Positions 45,240-54,063 of a stretch of DNA of 64,000 nt are shown in pieces (position 1 is the stretch's first letter; every line of letters begins with the position of its first letter). Under the pieces are notes generated by a model. That model was given only the letters and a program-made list of their open reading frames with translations. It was not told where the DNA came from and ran no database searches. The DNA is from Providencia sp. R33. Its GTDB lineage: Bacteria > Pseudomonadota > Gammaproteobacteria > Enterobacterales > Enterobacteriaceae. The position numbers and the translations under genes were made by a program. The DNA lies in assembly GCF_019343475.1 (NCBI RefSeq), contig NZ_CP072453.1:2976001-3040000 (forward strand). The letters run 5' to 3'.

Positions 45240-45322
45240 AACTAGGAGCATACATAACAGTATGTGACTAGGGTTAACAAGTGAAGCCAACACCGCTACA
45301 ACACAAAATATGACGAGGATTT
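45240..45322. repeat. Partial (right-half) ERIC copy abutting ybdD
   Basis: An 83-base partial copy repeats the centre and right half of the preceding element (CTAGGAGCATACATAACAG, GAAGCCAACACC, ATATGACGAGG) and ends exactly where the ybdD ATG begins. It reads as a tandem duplication or a second insertion. Confidence 0.9.
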
Positions 45323-45520
45323 ATGTTTGGAAACTTAGGAAAAGCAGCGAGATACCTCGGCCAAGCGGCAAAAATGATGGTCGGCGTCCCTGACTATGAC
45401 AACTACGTCGCCCATATGCAACGGACTCACCCTGATCAAACTCCGATGACCTACGAGGAGTTTTTTAAAGAGCGCCAAGATGCACGTTATGGCGGAAAAG
45501 GTGGGTTTAAGTGCTGTTAG
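45323..45520 (+). CDS. ybdD: YbdD/YjiX-family small protein
   Basis: This 65-residue protein of the YbdD/YjiX (KCU-star) family has MFGNLGKAARYLGQAAKMM, VPDYDNYVAHM, HPDQTPMTYEEFF and the C-terminal FKCC. The family is nearly always downstream of cstA or btsT and is thought to assist the transporter. Its ribosome site seems to lie in the end of the ERIC copy (ACGAGGAT, GAGG only four bases before ATG), a short spacing that could weaken translation. No other start is plausible. Confidence 0.93.
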   Translation: MFGNLGKAARYLGQAAKMMVGVPDYDNYVAHMQRTHPDQTPMTYEEFFKERQDARYGGKGGFKCC

Positions 45521-45536
45521 ACCTAAAAAAGATGCA

Positions 45537-45575
45537 AAAAAAGCCGTGGCACTCGTCCACGGCTTTTTATTTTTA
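45537..45575. terminator. cstA-ybdD terminator, probably bidirectional
   Basis: AAAAGCCGTGG and CCACGGCTTTTT form an 11-pair stem with a seven-base loop and T-tracts on both strands, between convergent ybdD and efp. Confidence 0.93.
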
Positions 45576-45598
45576 ACGATCCCGTATAGGATACGCCG

Positions 45599-46165
45599 TT
45601 ATTTTACGCGTGAAACGTATTCGCCTGAGCGAGTATCAACACGGATAACTTCACCGATCTGAACAAACAGTGGAACCTTAACAACTGCGCCAGTGCTCAG
45701 TGTTGCAGGTTTTCCGCCTGTACCTGCGGTATCGCCTTTCAGGCCTGGGTCAGTATCGGTAATTTCTAACTCAACAAAGTTAGGTGGGGTTACCGCGATA
45801 GGACGACCGTCCCACAGTGTTAAGATACATTCTGCTTGGTCAACTAACCATTTCGCGTTATCGCCAACGGTTTTTTCATCCGCTGCTAACTGTTCGAAAG
45901 TTTCGTTGTTCATGAAATGCCAGAACTCACCGTCGTTGTACAGGTAAGTTAAGTTCATATCCATGACATCTGCGCCTTCAACAGAATCAGTAGATTTAAA
46001 GGTTTTTTCCAACAGTTTGTTAGAAATCAGTTTACGGATGCGCACACGTGCGAACGCTTGACCTTTACCCGGTTTTACGAATTCGCTTTCTAAAACGACA
46101 CAAGGCTCGCCATCTAACATGATTTTAAGACCTGAGCGGAATTCATTGGTACTATAAGTAGCCAT
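45599..46165 (-). CDS. efp: Elongation factor P
   Basis: EF-P relieves ribosome stalling at polyproline motifs. The 188-residue protein has three beta-barrel domains. The modified lysine is Lys34 in the loop VKPGKGQAF, the target of EpmA/EpmB, both encoded in this window. The C-terminus (GEVIRVDTRSGEYVSRVK) is typical. It is divergent from epmB, with 43 bases between the two start codons. Confidence 0.98.
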   Translation of the reverse strand: MATYSTNEFRSGLKIMLDGEPCVVLESEFVKPGKGQAFARVRIRKLISNKLLEKTFKSTDSVEGADVMDMNLTYLYNDGEFWHFMNNETFEQLAADEKTVGDNAKWLVDQAECILTLWDGRPIAVTPPNFVELEITDTDPGLKGDTAGTGGKPATLSTGAVVKVPLFVQIGEVIRVDTRSGEYVSRVK

Positions 46166-46208
46166 GGTGATCCTCTAATTTATAAACTAAAAATGGCATA
46201 GCCAAAAA

Positions 46209-47237
46209 ATGGTCGATATTGTAACTCAAAATACCTCATCCAGAGAAGTCTGGATACAACAACTTGCAGAAGCAATCACTAATCCAGATGAATTGCTACA
46301 AATACTTAACTTGGAAAATCATCTTGCTTCGCAAGAAGGCCGTGAGGCACGTCAACTATTTCCATTACGTGTCCCTATGCCATTTATCTCACGAATGAAA
46401 AAAGGCGATCCACTAGACCCGCTGTTATTGCAGGTATTAACTGCAAAAGCCGAGTTTGATGTACATCCTGGTTTTTCTACCGACCCGCTGGAAGAGCAGG
46501 ATAATGAGATCCCAAGCTTACTGCATAAATACCACAACCGCGCATTACTGCTCGTTAAAGGTGGCTGTGCAGTGAACTGTCGCTACTGTTTTCGCCGGCA
46601 TTTTCCTTATGAAGATAACAAAGGAAATAAAAATAACTGGTTGATGGCTGTGGATTATATAAAAAACCACACCGAACTCAATGAAATCATCTTCTCTGGT
46701 GGTGATCCGTTAATGGCAAAAGACCATGAACTCGATTGGTTGATTAGCCGATTGGAGGATATTCCCCATATCAGCCGGTTGAGAATTCATACGCGTTTGC
46801 CTGTTGTTATCCCTGAGCGGATCACAGATGCATTATGCGAAAGACTGGCACGCTCGCGCTTACAAGTGGTTATGGTCACGCATATCAACCACGCTAATGA
46901 GATTGACGAGGCATTCACCAAGTCAATGCAAAAGCTCAAAAAAGCGGGTGTGACGTTATTAAATCAAAGCGTTTTACTGCGCCAAGTCAATGATAACGTA
47001 ACGGCGTTGATGAATTTGAGCAATGCCTTATTCGACGCAGGAATTCTGCCCTACTACTTGCATGTATTGGATAAAGTACAAGGTGCTGCTCACTTTTTAG
47101 TGAGCGATATTGAAGCACGCCAATTAATACAACAATTGTTGAGTAAGGTATCAGGATATCTCGTGCCTAAACTTGCACGGGAAATTGGTGGAGAACCTAG
47201 CAAAACACTGCTCGATCTCAATTTAAGGCAGAGCTAA
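46209..47237 (+). CDS. epmB: EF-P (R)-beta-lysine synthase EpmB (lysine 2,3-aminomutase-like)
   Basis: EpmB is a radical-SAM, PLP-dependent enzyme that converts lysine to (R)-beta-lysine for EF-P. The 342 residues match E. coli. The radical-SAM cluster motif CAVNCRYC and the FSGGDPLMAKD motif are present; the PLP Lys is presumably in the C-terminal region. No Shine-Dalgarno is evident before the ATG, and the short gap to efp means their promoters must overlap. Confidence 0.97.
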   Translation: MVDIVTQNTSSREVWIQQLAEAITNPDELLQILNLENHLASQEGREARQLFPLRVPMPFISRMKKGDPLDPLLLQVLTAKAEFDVHPGFSTDPLEEQDNEIPSLLHKYHNRALLLVKGGCAVNCRYCFRRHFPYEDNKGNKNNWLMAVDYIKNHTELNEIIFSGGDPLMAKDHELDWLISRLEDIPHISRLRIHTRLPVVIPERITDALCERLARSRLQVVMVTHINHANEIDEAFTKSMQKLKKAGVTLLNQSVLLRQVNDNVTALMNLSNALFDAGILPYYLHVLDKVQGAAHFLVSDIEARQLIQQLLSKVSGYLVPKLAREIGGEPSKTLLDLNLRQS

Positions 47238-47242
47238 TCAGC

Positions 47243-47272
47243 AAAACGCCCAAATAATGGTTATTTGGGCGT
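47243..47272 (-). terminator. Terminator of yjeI, between epmB and yjeI
   Basis: ACGCCCAAATAA and TTATTTGGGCGT form a 12-pair perfect stem with a three-base loop. On the minus strand four T follow, so it is a terminator for yjeI and may also act on epmB. Confidence 0.8.
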
Positions 47273-47284
47273 CGCTAATTCATG

Positions 47285-47629
47285 TTAGGGGCACTTATAG
47301 ACTTGGCCAACCATTTTGCTGTCTAGCGGGATAAAGCTAGATAACACGGTTTCACTTGGGCTCGTCGCGCCAAAAATTACGTTTCCACCCATTTCAGCCG
47401 CTCTATTACGCAAATCATTCGCTGCGCTGCGCATTGAGCTTGATTCATTATTCACACCACTCAACCAGTTGCTTTGTGTTCCTGCAACTTGACCGAGAAG
47501 TTGGCAATCACTTCCAGGTTGATTCTCAACAAAACGAACTTGTGAGCCTGCCGCAGTCAAGTTAGTTGACGTTGAACAACCCGCTAAAAGCAGTAATGCA
47601 GCAGCACCAAGCAAGACTTTAATTCGCAT
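47285..47629 (-). CDS. yjeI: DUF4156 lipoprotein (YjeI type)
   Basis: This 114-residue probable lipoprotein has the lipobox LLLLAGC (Cys near residue 18) and a signal start MRIKVLLGAAA after GAGGG. The body has two more Cys (SDCQLLG; YKCP) and GNVIFGATSPSE. It is closely like E. coli YjeI in sequence and place, between epmB and groEL. The function is unknown. Confidence 0.85.
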   Translation of the reverse strand: MRIKVLLGAAALLLLAGCSTSTNLTAAGSQVRFVENQPGSDCQLLGQVAGTQSNWLSGVNNESSSMRSAANDLRNRAAEMGGNVIFGATSPSETVLSSFIPLDSKMVGQVYKCP

Positions 47630-47910
47630 GTTTTCCCTCATTTTTCATTGTGTTTTGCAGCTGGTTTGAAAAATTATTAGCCGAATACGGTATTGATAGC
47701 AATCTATCATAAATCGCTAGAAGGTGATCCGCATACTGCGTCACAATTGCCGCACATCACCAGCCGAATAGAGTCTACCACAAATTAATCAAAAACCTGC
47801 CCTATTCTTTGCCAATCAAACCACTTACCTTACGTTAAATATAACCCGCGAAGCAACGTTGACGCAAAAATAAATCGTATATCGCTCAAATAAATATTCA
47901 TTATTTCCAA

Positions 47911-47950
47911 TAAAAAACCGGCACGACGAGATAAACTCACCGTACCGGTC
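47911..47950 (-). terminator. groESL terminator
   Basis: Within the 47630-48006 gap, ACCGGCACG and CGTACCGGT pair (one mismatch) and, on the minus strand, are followed by a TTTTTT tract, about 55 bases past the groEL stop. The rest of that gap, upstream of yjeI, shows no gene. Confidence 0.85.
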
Positions 47951-48006
47951 TTATTCAGGCTATATCACGAATTATCGTGATTGGCGCGTGATGTTTGCCA
48001 AATGGC

Positions 48007-49650
48007 TTACATCATGCCGCCCATTCCACCCATGCCGCCCATTCCAGCGCCACCTAAGTCAGGTGCATCTGATTTTGGCAGGTCAGTGATCATCGCTTCA
48101 GTGGTGATCATCAGGCCAGCGATAGACGCTGCAAATTGCAGAGCAGAACGCGTTACTTTAGTTGGGTCCAAGATACCCATGTCGATCATGTCGCCATACG
48201 TATCAGTTGCTGCGTTGTAACCTTCGTTACCTTTGCCTGCTTTAACTTGATTAACAACCACAGACGCTTCTTCACCTGCGTTGGTCACAATTTGGCGCAT
48301 TGGAGATTCCATCGCGCGCAGAGCAACACGAATACCGACAGTTTGGTCTTCATTGTCGCCTTTCAAACCTTCCAGTTTAGCAGCAACACGAACCAGCGCA
48401 GTACCACCACCAGCAACAACGCCTTCTTCAACCGCTGCGCGAGTTGCGTGCAGAGCATCGTCAACACGAGCGCGTTTCTCTTTCATTTCAACTTCAGTTG
48501 CTGCACCGACTTTAATGACCGCAACACCGCCAGCTAATTTCGCTACGCGCTCTTGCAGTTTTTCACGGTCGTAATCTGAAGAAGATTCTTCGATTTGTTG
48601 ACGGATTTGAGCAACACGGCCTGCGATCGCGTCTTCTTCACCGATACCATCAATGATAGTAGTGGTGTCTTTGTTGATCACGATACGTTTAGCTTGACCT
48701 AAGTCTTCTAACGTTGCTTTTTCTAACTCCATACCGATCTCTTCAGAGATAACAGTACCGTTAGTCAGTGTTGCGATATCTTGCAACATTGCTTTACGGC
48801 GGTCACCGAAGCCCGGTGCTTTAACCGCTGCCACTTTGACGATACCACGCATGGTATTAACCACTAATGTTGCCAGCGCTTCGCCTTCAACATCTTCAGC
48901 AATAATCAGCAGTGGTTTGCTTGCTTTCGCAACGCCTTCTAATACTGGCAATAATTCACGGATGTTAGAAACTTTTTTATCAACTAACAGGATGAATGGG
49001 TTTTCTAACTCAACTGCGCCAGTTTCTGGTTTGTTGATGAAGTAAGGGGACAGATAACCGCGGTCAAACTGCATACCTTCAACCACATCCAGCTCATCTT
49101 CCAGACCTGTACCTTCTTCAACAGTGATAACGCCTTCTTTGCCGACTTTATCCATTGCTTCTGCGATTAAACGACCAACGGTTTCGTCAGAGTTTGCAGA
49201 AATAGTACCTACCTGTGCAATCGCTTTGGTGTCTGAACATGGAACAGACAGTGCTTTCAGTTCTTCAACTGCAGCAACAACCGCTTTATCAATACCACGT
49301 TTCAGGTCCATTGGGTTCATACCCGCTGCAACCGCTTTTAAGCCTTCAGTGATGATAGCTTGTGCTAAAACTGTCGCAGTTGTTGTACCGTCACCCGCAG
49401 CATCGTTTGCTTTAGAGGCAACTTCTTTGACCATCTGCGCACCCATGTTTTCGAATCTATCTTCTAATTCGATTTCACGTGCAACAGAAACACCGTCTTT
49501 AGTGATAACAGGTGAGCCAAATGATTTGTCTAAAACAACATTACGGCCTTTAGGGCCTAAGGTTACTTTAACTGCGTCTGCCAGAACATTCACACCACGA
49601 AGCATTTTCGTACGTGCATCACTACCAAATTTAACGTCTTTAGCTGCCAT
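48007..49650 (-). CDS. groEL: Chaperonin GroEL
   Basis: GroEL is the 14-mer ATP-dependent folding chamber. The 547-residue protein has the full enteric sequence, with GDGTTTATVLAQ at residues 86-97, KVSNIRELLPVLEG-type substrate region, and the GGMGGMGGMM tail. It follows groES by 51 bases and is co-transcribed from the sigma-32 promoter upstream of groES. Confidence 0.99.
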   Translation of the reverse strand: MAAKDVKFGSDARTKMLRGVNVLADAVKVTLGPKGRNVVLDKSFGSPVITKDGVSVAREIELEDRFENMGAQMVKEVASKANDAAGDGTTTATVLAQAIITEGLKAVAAGMNPMDLKRGIDKAVVAAVEELKALSVPCSDTKAIAQVGTISANSDETVGRLIAEAMDKVGKEGVITVEEGTGLEDELDVVEGMQFDRGYLSPYFINKPETGAVELENPFILLVDKKVSNIRELLPVLEGVAKASKPLLIIAEDVEGEALATLVVNTMRGIVKVAAVKAPGFGDRRKAMLQDIATLTNGTVISEEIGMELEKATLEDLGQAKRIVINKDTTTIIDGIGEEDAIAGRVAQIRQQIEESSSDYDREKLQERVAKLAGGVAVIKVGAATEVEMKEKRARVDDALHATRAAVEEGVVAGGGTALVRVAAKLEGLKGDNEDQTVGIRVALRAMESPMRQIVTNAGEEASVVVNQVKAGKGNEGYNAATDTYGDMIDMGILDPTKVTRSALQFAASIAGLMITTEAMITDLPKSDAPDLGGAGMGGMGGMGGMM

Positions 49651-49701
49651 TATCTCTTTCCTTCAAATTCTTTTCGTTCGTTGAGAAGTTTTAAGTGAAA
49701 A

Positions 49702-49995
49702 TTACGCTTCAACAATTGCCAGGATGTCGCTTTCGGACATAATCAGGACTTCTTCATTGTCGATTTTTTCAGCTTTCACGCCATAACCGTCGTTAAAAAT
49801 AACGATGTCGCCAACTTTCACATCCAGCGCTTTAATTTCGCCATTTTCGAGGATGCGGCCTTGGCCTACTGCCAGAACTTCACCACGCGTTGATTTGCCT
49901 GCCGCAGTACCGGTCAGAACAATGCCACCCGCAGATTTAGATTCTACTTCTTTACGTTTAACGATAACACGGTCATGCAATGGACGAATTTTCAT
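49702..49995 (-). CDS. groES: Co-chaperonin GroES
   Basis: GroES caps the GroEL ring. The start MKIRPLHDRVIVKRKEV after AGGAGA gives the usual 97 residues. The mobile loop KSAGGIVLTG is present. An upstream extension to 50049 is not conserved. Confidence 0.98.
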   Translation of the reverse strand: MKIRPLHDRVIVKRKEVESKSAGGIVLTGTAAGKSTRGEVLAVGQGRILENGEIKALDVKVGDIVIFNDGYGVKAEKIDNEEVLIMSESDILAIVEA

Positions 49996-50081
49996 TAATA
50001 GTTCTCCTATAAATAAAGTCCACACTAGGTAAAAGGACGATACCAGCATGTCTTAAATAAACTAGTACCATGTTTGAGCAG

Positions 50082-50108
50082 ATTGGGGCTAGACCTTAGG
50101 ACTTCAAG
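50082..50108 (-). promoter_or_regulatory. Sigma-32 (RpoH) promoter of groESL
   Basis: On the minus strand CTTGAA (50103-50108) and CCCCAAT (50082-50088) are 14 bases apart, a good fit to the sigma-32 consensus and to the E. coli groE promoter layout (CCCTTGAA...CCCCATTT). RpoH is encoded at 6287-7162. Confidence 0.9.
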
Positions 50109-50111
50109 GGG

Positions 50112-50142
50112 GGGAGATAAAAAATTTTTCTTTTTATCTCCC
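50112..50142 (-). terminator. fxsA terminator
   Basis: GGGAGATAAAAA and TTTTTATCTCCC form a 12-pair stem with an ATTTTTC loop directly before the groESL -35 region. It lies just past the fxsA stop and should keep fxsA transcripts out of groESL. Confidence 0.75.
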
Positions 50143-50158
50143 TACAAATATGAAGGAC

Positions 50159-50674
50159 TTACGATTTCGGACGGTCGTCCTTATCTAATGAGTCTGATTT
50201 ATCAGTGTTATCAATAGTAAAAGACGGATCGTCTTGTTTACGTTGGAATTCCCCATCAAACGTATTACCGTTTTGGTATCCACCATTTCTTGGCTGATTA
50301 AAACCCGCACCAGGTTGGTAAAAACGAATATGCGGGATTAATCGCATTACAATAAGTTTTTGTACTGGTGGAAGTAATAACAATAAACCAATAAAGTCAG
50401 TGAAAAAACCTGGCACGATGAGCAAAAAGCCAGCTAAAACGAGCGCAACACTTTTGATCATTTCCGCTGCAGGGCTCTCGCCAGATGCTAATTTCTGTTG
50501 GATTTGCAGGACATTTTTCATGCCTTGGTTTTTCACCAAAGACACCCCTAAACAGGATGTTAAGACCACCAGAATCAGCGTCATCAAAACACCGACTTCA
50601 GAAGCCACTCTCACAAAAATGACGGACTCAATGTAAATGAGAATACATATCAGAATTAGTGGTAACCAGCGCAC
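50159..50674 (-). CDS. fxsA: FxsA family membrane protein
   Basis: FxsA (suppressor of F exclusion of phage T7) is a small inner-membrane protein. The 171-residue form has three to four hydrophobic segments (LPLILICILIYIESVIF; VALVLAGFLLIVPGFFTDFIG) and a polar, Asn/Asp-rich tail of about 60 residues. It is next to aspA as in E. coli. Expression of fxsA affects phage T7 exclusion by F; its normal role is unclear. Confidence 0.93.
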   Translation of the reverse strand: MRWLPLILICILIYIESVIFVRVASEVGVLMTLILVVLTSCLGVSLVKNQGMKNVLQIQQKLASGESPAAEMIKSVALVLAGFLLIVPGFFTDFIGLLLLLPPVQKLIVMRLIPHIRFYQPGAGFNQPRNGGYQNGNTFDGEFQRKQDDPSFTIDNTDKSDSLDKDDRPKS

Positions 50675-50850
50675 AAGTTCTCCTTTATTTCAATAAGCTA
50701 TCTACAATTTTGCGCCCCTCGGAAAACCTTTGTGAACTGCATCTAAGAGACAACTATCAATATTCGCTTTTTTCTTTAGTATAGCCATAATAATTGGGGC
50801 AAAGATAACGCTTTTCAACTCACAATTTTTTTTGATTAACCAGACTTATC

Positions 50851-50866
50851 TGTGACGAACATCACA
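50851..50866. promoter_or_regulatory. CRP site upstream of aspA
   Basis: TGTGACGAACATCACA is a perfect CRP core dyad (TGTGA-N6-TCACA), about 250 bases before the aspA ATG in the 50675-51114 gap. aspA is CRP-activated in E. coli, and FNR also acts there. Confidence 0.85.
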
Positions 50867-50991
50867 CAACGTAAAATCTGTTGCATAAATCAAACTATAT
50901 AGTGATCTAGGTTCAAGGCATTGTTTCTTTAAAAGCATATCATCTACCCATAAATCAGTAGATCATAATGCTGACAACGTAGTAGAAGGTG

Positions 50992-51048
50992 TTAATCGCT
51001 TGTAAAGTTTTATTTTGCAATATTAATCACCTGTGAAGTTTTGTTTTT
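50992..51048. repeat. Imperfect direct repeat in the aspA leader
   Basis: Two near-copies of about 25 bases (TTAATCGCTTGTAAAGTTTT and TTAATCACCTGTGAAGTTTT, each followed by T-rich sequence) are offset by 31 bases, about 70 and 120 bases before the aspA ATG. Three positions differ in the first 20. They could be regulatory half-sites or a duplication. Confidence 0.75.
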
Positions 51049-51114
51049 ACGATATATGGATTTTTAAAAAGCGCATAAACGGACAGTAACTGTAATCTAA
51101 TTAAGAAGGTTCTC

Positions 51115-52539
51115 ATGTCAAACAATACTCGTATCGAAGAAGACCTGTTAGGTAAAAAAGAAGTTCCAGCCGATGCCTATTATGGTGTTCATACTCTGCG
51201 TGCGATTGAAAACTTTTATATCAGCGACCGCACTATTAACGATGTCCCAGAATTTATTCGTGGCATGGTTATGGTTAAAAAAGCGGCGGCTTTAGCCAAC
51301 AAAGAACAACACACTATTCCGCGTAACATCGCGGAAACTATCATCAAAGCATGTGATGTTGTTTTAAATGAAGGCAAATGCATGGACCAGTTCCCTGTTG
51401 ATGTATTCCAAGGTGGTGCGGGCACATCACTGAATATGAATACTAACGAAGTCCTTGCTAACATCGGTCTTGAGCTGATGGGTCATAAAAAAGGTGAGTA
51501 TGAATTCTTAAACCCAAATGACCACCTGAACAAAAGCCAATCCACTAACGATGCTTACCCTACAGGGTTCCGTATCGCAGTGTATAATTCTGTGCTGAAG
51601 TTAATTGAATCTGTTGAATACCTGAAAAAAGGCTTTGAAGCTAAAGCTGAAGAATACAAAGACATTCTGAAAATGGGCCGTACCCAGTTACAGGATGCCG
51701 TTCCAATGACCGTCGGCCAAGAATTCCATGCTTTCGCTACCCTTCTGAAAGAAGAAGAGAAAAACCTAAAACGCAGCATCGAATTACTGCTCGAAGTTAA
51801 CTTAGGCGCAACTGCTATCGGTACTGGCCTGAATACCGCTCCGGGCTATTCAGAGCTAGCAGTGAAGAAATTAGCAGAAGTCACTGGTTTACCATGCGTT
51901 CCTGCGGAAGACTTAATTGAAGCAACTTCTGACTGTGGTGCTTACATCACTGTTCACGCGGGCTTGAAACGTCTGGCAATGAAACTGTCTAAAATCTGTA
52001 ACGACTTACGTCTGTTGTCTTCTGGTCCTCGTGCAGGTCTGAAAGAAATCAATTTACCTGAGTTACAAGCAGGTTCTTCTATCATGCCAGCAAAAGTTAA
52101 CCCAGTTATTCCTGAAGTGGTTAACCAAGCGTGTTTCAAAGTTATCGGTAACGATATCTGTGTAACAATGGCAGCTGAAGCAGGCCAATTACAGTTAAAC
52201 GTAATGGAACCTGCAATCGGCCAAGCGATGTTCGAGTCTATCTCTCTGATGAGCAACGCATGTCGCAACTTGCAAGAAAAATGCATTAGTGGCATTACCG
52301 TAAATAAAGAAATTTGCGAAGCATTTGTCTTTAAATCAATCGGTATTGTCACTTACTTGAACCCATTCATTGGCCACCATAATGGTGACATCGTGGGTAA
52401 AATCTGTGCTGAAACTGGTAAGAGCGTCCGCGAAGTGGTTCTTGAACGCGGTTTACTGACTGAAGCAGAGCTGGACGATATTTTCTCTGTTGAGAACTTA
52501 AAACACCCAGCTTATAAAGCAAAACGTTTTGATGACTAA
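51115..52539 (+). CDS. aspA: Aspartate ammonia-lyase (aspartase)
   Basis: AspA reversibly deaminates aspartate to fumarate, feeding fumarate reductase encoded in this window. The 474-residue protein belongs to the fumarase/aspartase superfamily: the signature loop GSSIMPAKVNPVIPE near residue 320 and SQSTNDAYPTGF are present. AAGAAGGT precedes the ATG. It is followed by a terminator and dcuA. Confidence 0.98.
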   Translation: MSNNTRIEEDLLGKKEVPADAYYGVHTLRAIENFYISDRTINDVPEFIRGMVMVKKAAALANKEQHTIPRNIAETIIKACDVVLNEGKCMDQFPVDVFQGGAGTSLNMNTNEVLANIGLELMGHKKGEYEFLNPNDHLNKSQSTNDAYPTGFRIAVYNSVLKLIESVEYLKKGFEAKAEEYKDILKMGRTQLQDAVPMTVGQEFHAFATLLKEEEKNLKRSIELLLEVNLGATAIGTGLNTAPGYSELAVKKLAEVTGLPCVPAEDLIEATSDCGAYITVHAGLKRLAMKLSKICNDLRLLSSGPRAGLKEINLPELQAGSSIMPAKVNPVIPEVVNQACFKVIGNDICVTMAAEAGQLQLNVMEPAIGQAMFESISLMSNACRNLQEKCISGITVNKEICEAFVFKSIGIVTYLNPFIGHHNGDIVGKICAETGKSVREVVLERGLLTEAELDDIFSVENLKHPAYKAKRFDD

Positions 52540-52574
52540 AAAATTTATGTTTATCATAAATAATACTTAAAAAT

Positions 52575-52610
52575 AAAGGCACGCCTCTCATCGGAAAGCG
52601 TGCCTTTTTT
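52575..52610 (+). terminator. aspA terminator
   Basis: AAAGGCACGC and GCGTGCCTTT form a ten-pair stem with a 13-base loop and a T-run, between aspA and dcuA. Confidence 0.93.
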
Positions 52611-52684
52611 GATTCATGCACACACAAATAATTAACATAACAGTTTCATAATTTTAATTTTCATTTTGTCGAGGAGTAAACACT

Positions 52685-54007
52685 ATGTTAGCCGTAGAAT
52701 TTATTATTGTTCTGCTGGCCATCTTTTTGGGGGCCCGTCTTGGTGGGATAGGTATCGGCTTTGCCGGTGGCCTTGGTGTACTGGTACTCGCTGCAATTGG
52801 CGTGAAACCAGGGACCATTCCATTTGACGTTATCTCCATCATCATGGCTGTTATCGCCGCTATCTCTGCAATGCAAATTGCTGGCGGTTTAGATTATTTA
52901 GTTGCTCAAACAGAAAAATTACTGCGCCGCAATCCTAAATACATCACCATCCTTGCGCCAATCGTTACTTACTTTTTAACGCTTTTTGCTGGTACAGGTA
53001 ATATCTCTTTAGCAACACTACCTGTTATCGCAGAAGTGGCAAAAGAGCAAGGCGTTAAACCTTGCCGTCCATTATCAACAGCTGTCGTTGCAGCTCAGAT
53101 TGGTATTACTGCATCACCAATTTCCGCTGCGGTTGTCTATATGGCATCGGTCATGGAAAACCCTGCAATGATGGGCGCTGGTAATACTGTTAGCTACATC
53201 ACTCTGCTAGGGATTTTACTACCATCAACCTTCCTTGCGATTATGTTGATGTCATTTATTATCTCTTGGACGTTCAACTCTAAACTTTCTGATGACCCTA
53301 TCTATCAAAAACGTTTAGCAGAAGGCTTAATTGAACTGCGTGGTAGCCAAGTCAAAGAAATCAAACCTGGTGCTAAATCTTCTGTTCTGCTGTTCTTACT
53401 CGGTGTTATTGGCGTTGTTTGTTATGCCATCATCAATAGCCCAAGCTTAGGGATTGTCGAAACACCATTGATGAACACCACCAATGCGATTTTAATCATC
53501 ATGCTGACAGTCGCAACGTTGATTACTATCCTTTGCCGTGTCAATACCGATGCTATCTTGAACTCCAGTACCTTTAAAGCAGGTATGAGTGCGTGTATCT
53601 GTATCTTAGGTGTTGCTTGGTTAGGTGATACTTTCGTACAGCACAACCTCGAGTGGATCAAAGCCACTGCAGGTGACTTAATCCATGAACATTCTTGGAT
53701 GTTAGCGGTTATCTTCTTCTTCTGTTCTGCGCTTCTGTATTCACAAGCCGCAACAGCAAAAGCATTGATGCCAATGGCTCTAGCTTTAGGTGTTAGCCCA
53801 CTGACTGCAATTGCGTCGTTCTCTGCGGTTTCTGGCCTGTTTATTCTGCCAACATACCCAACACTGGTTGCTGCGGTACAAATGGATGACACTGGGACAA
53901 CGCGCATTGGTCGCTTCGTCTTCAACCACCCATTCTTTATCCCAGGTACCATTGCTGTCGCATTCGCCGTTACTTTCGGCTTCCTATTCGGTGGAATGAT
54001 GCTCTAG
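52685..54007 (+). CDS. dcuA: Anaerobic C4-dicarboxylate transporter DcuA
   Basis: DcuA exchanges aspartate, fumarate and succinate across the inner membrane and so works with AspA and FrdABCD. The 440-residue, ten-helix protein begins MLAVEFIIVLLAIFLGARLG and has the family motifs PLSTAVVAAQIGITASP and FVFNHPFFIPG. A GAGG site lies several bases upstream. It is downstream of aspA as in E. coli. Confidence 0.97.
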   Translation: MLAVEFIIVLLAIFLGARLGGIGIGFAGGLGVLVLAAIGVKPGTIPFDVISIIMAVIAAISAMQIAGGLDYLVAQTEKLLRRNPKYITILAPIVTYFLTLFAGTGNISLATLPVIAEVAKEQGVKPCRPLSTAVVAAQIGITASPISAAVVYMASVMENPAMMGAGNTVSYITLLGILLPSTFLAIMLMSFIISWTFNSKLSDDPIYQKRLAEGLIELRGSQVKEIKPGAKSSVLLFLLGVIGVVCYAIINSPSLGIVETPLMNTTNAILIIMLTVATLITILCRVNTDAILNSSTFKAGMSACICILGVAWLGDTFVQHNLEWIKATAGDLIHEHSWMLAVIFFFCSALLYSQAATAKALMPMALALGVSPLTAIASFSAVSGLFILPTYPTLVAAVQMDDTGTTRIGRFVFNHPFFIPGTIAVAFAVTFGFLFGGMML

Positions 54008-54032
54008 CCCTATTCATTAAATTGAGTAGACT

Positions 54033-54063
54033 AAAACCCGTGAAATCATTCACGGGTTTTTTA
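54033..54063 (+). terminator. dcuA terminator
   Basis: AAAACCCGTGA and TCACGGGTTTT form an 11-pair stem with a six-base loop and six T after it. Confidence 0.95.
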
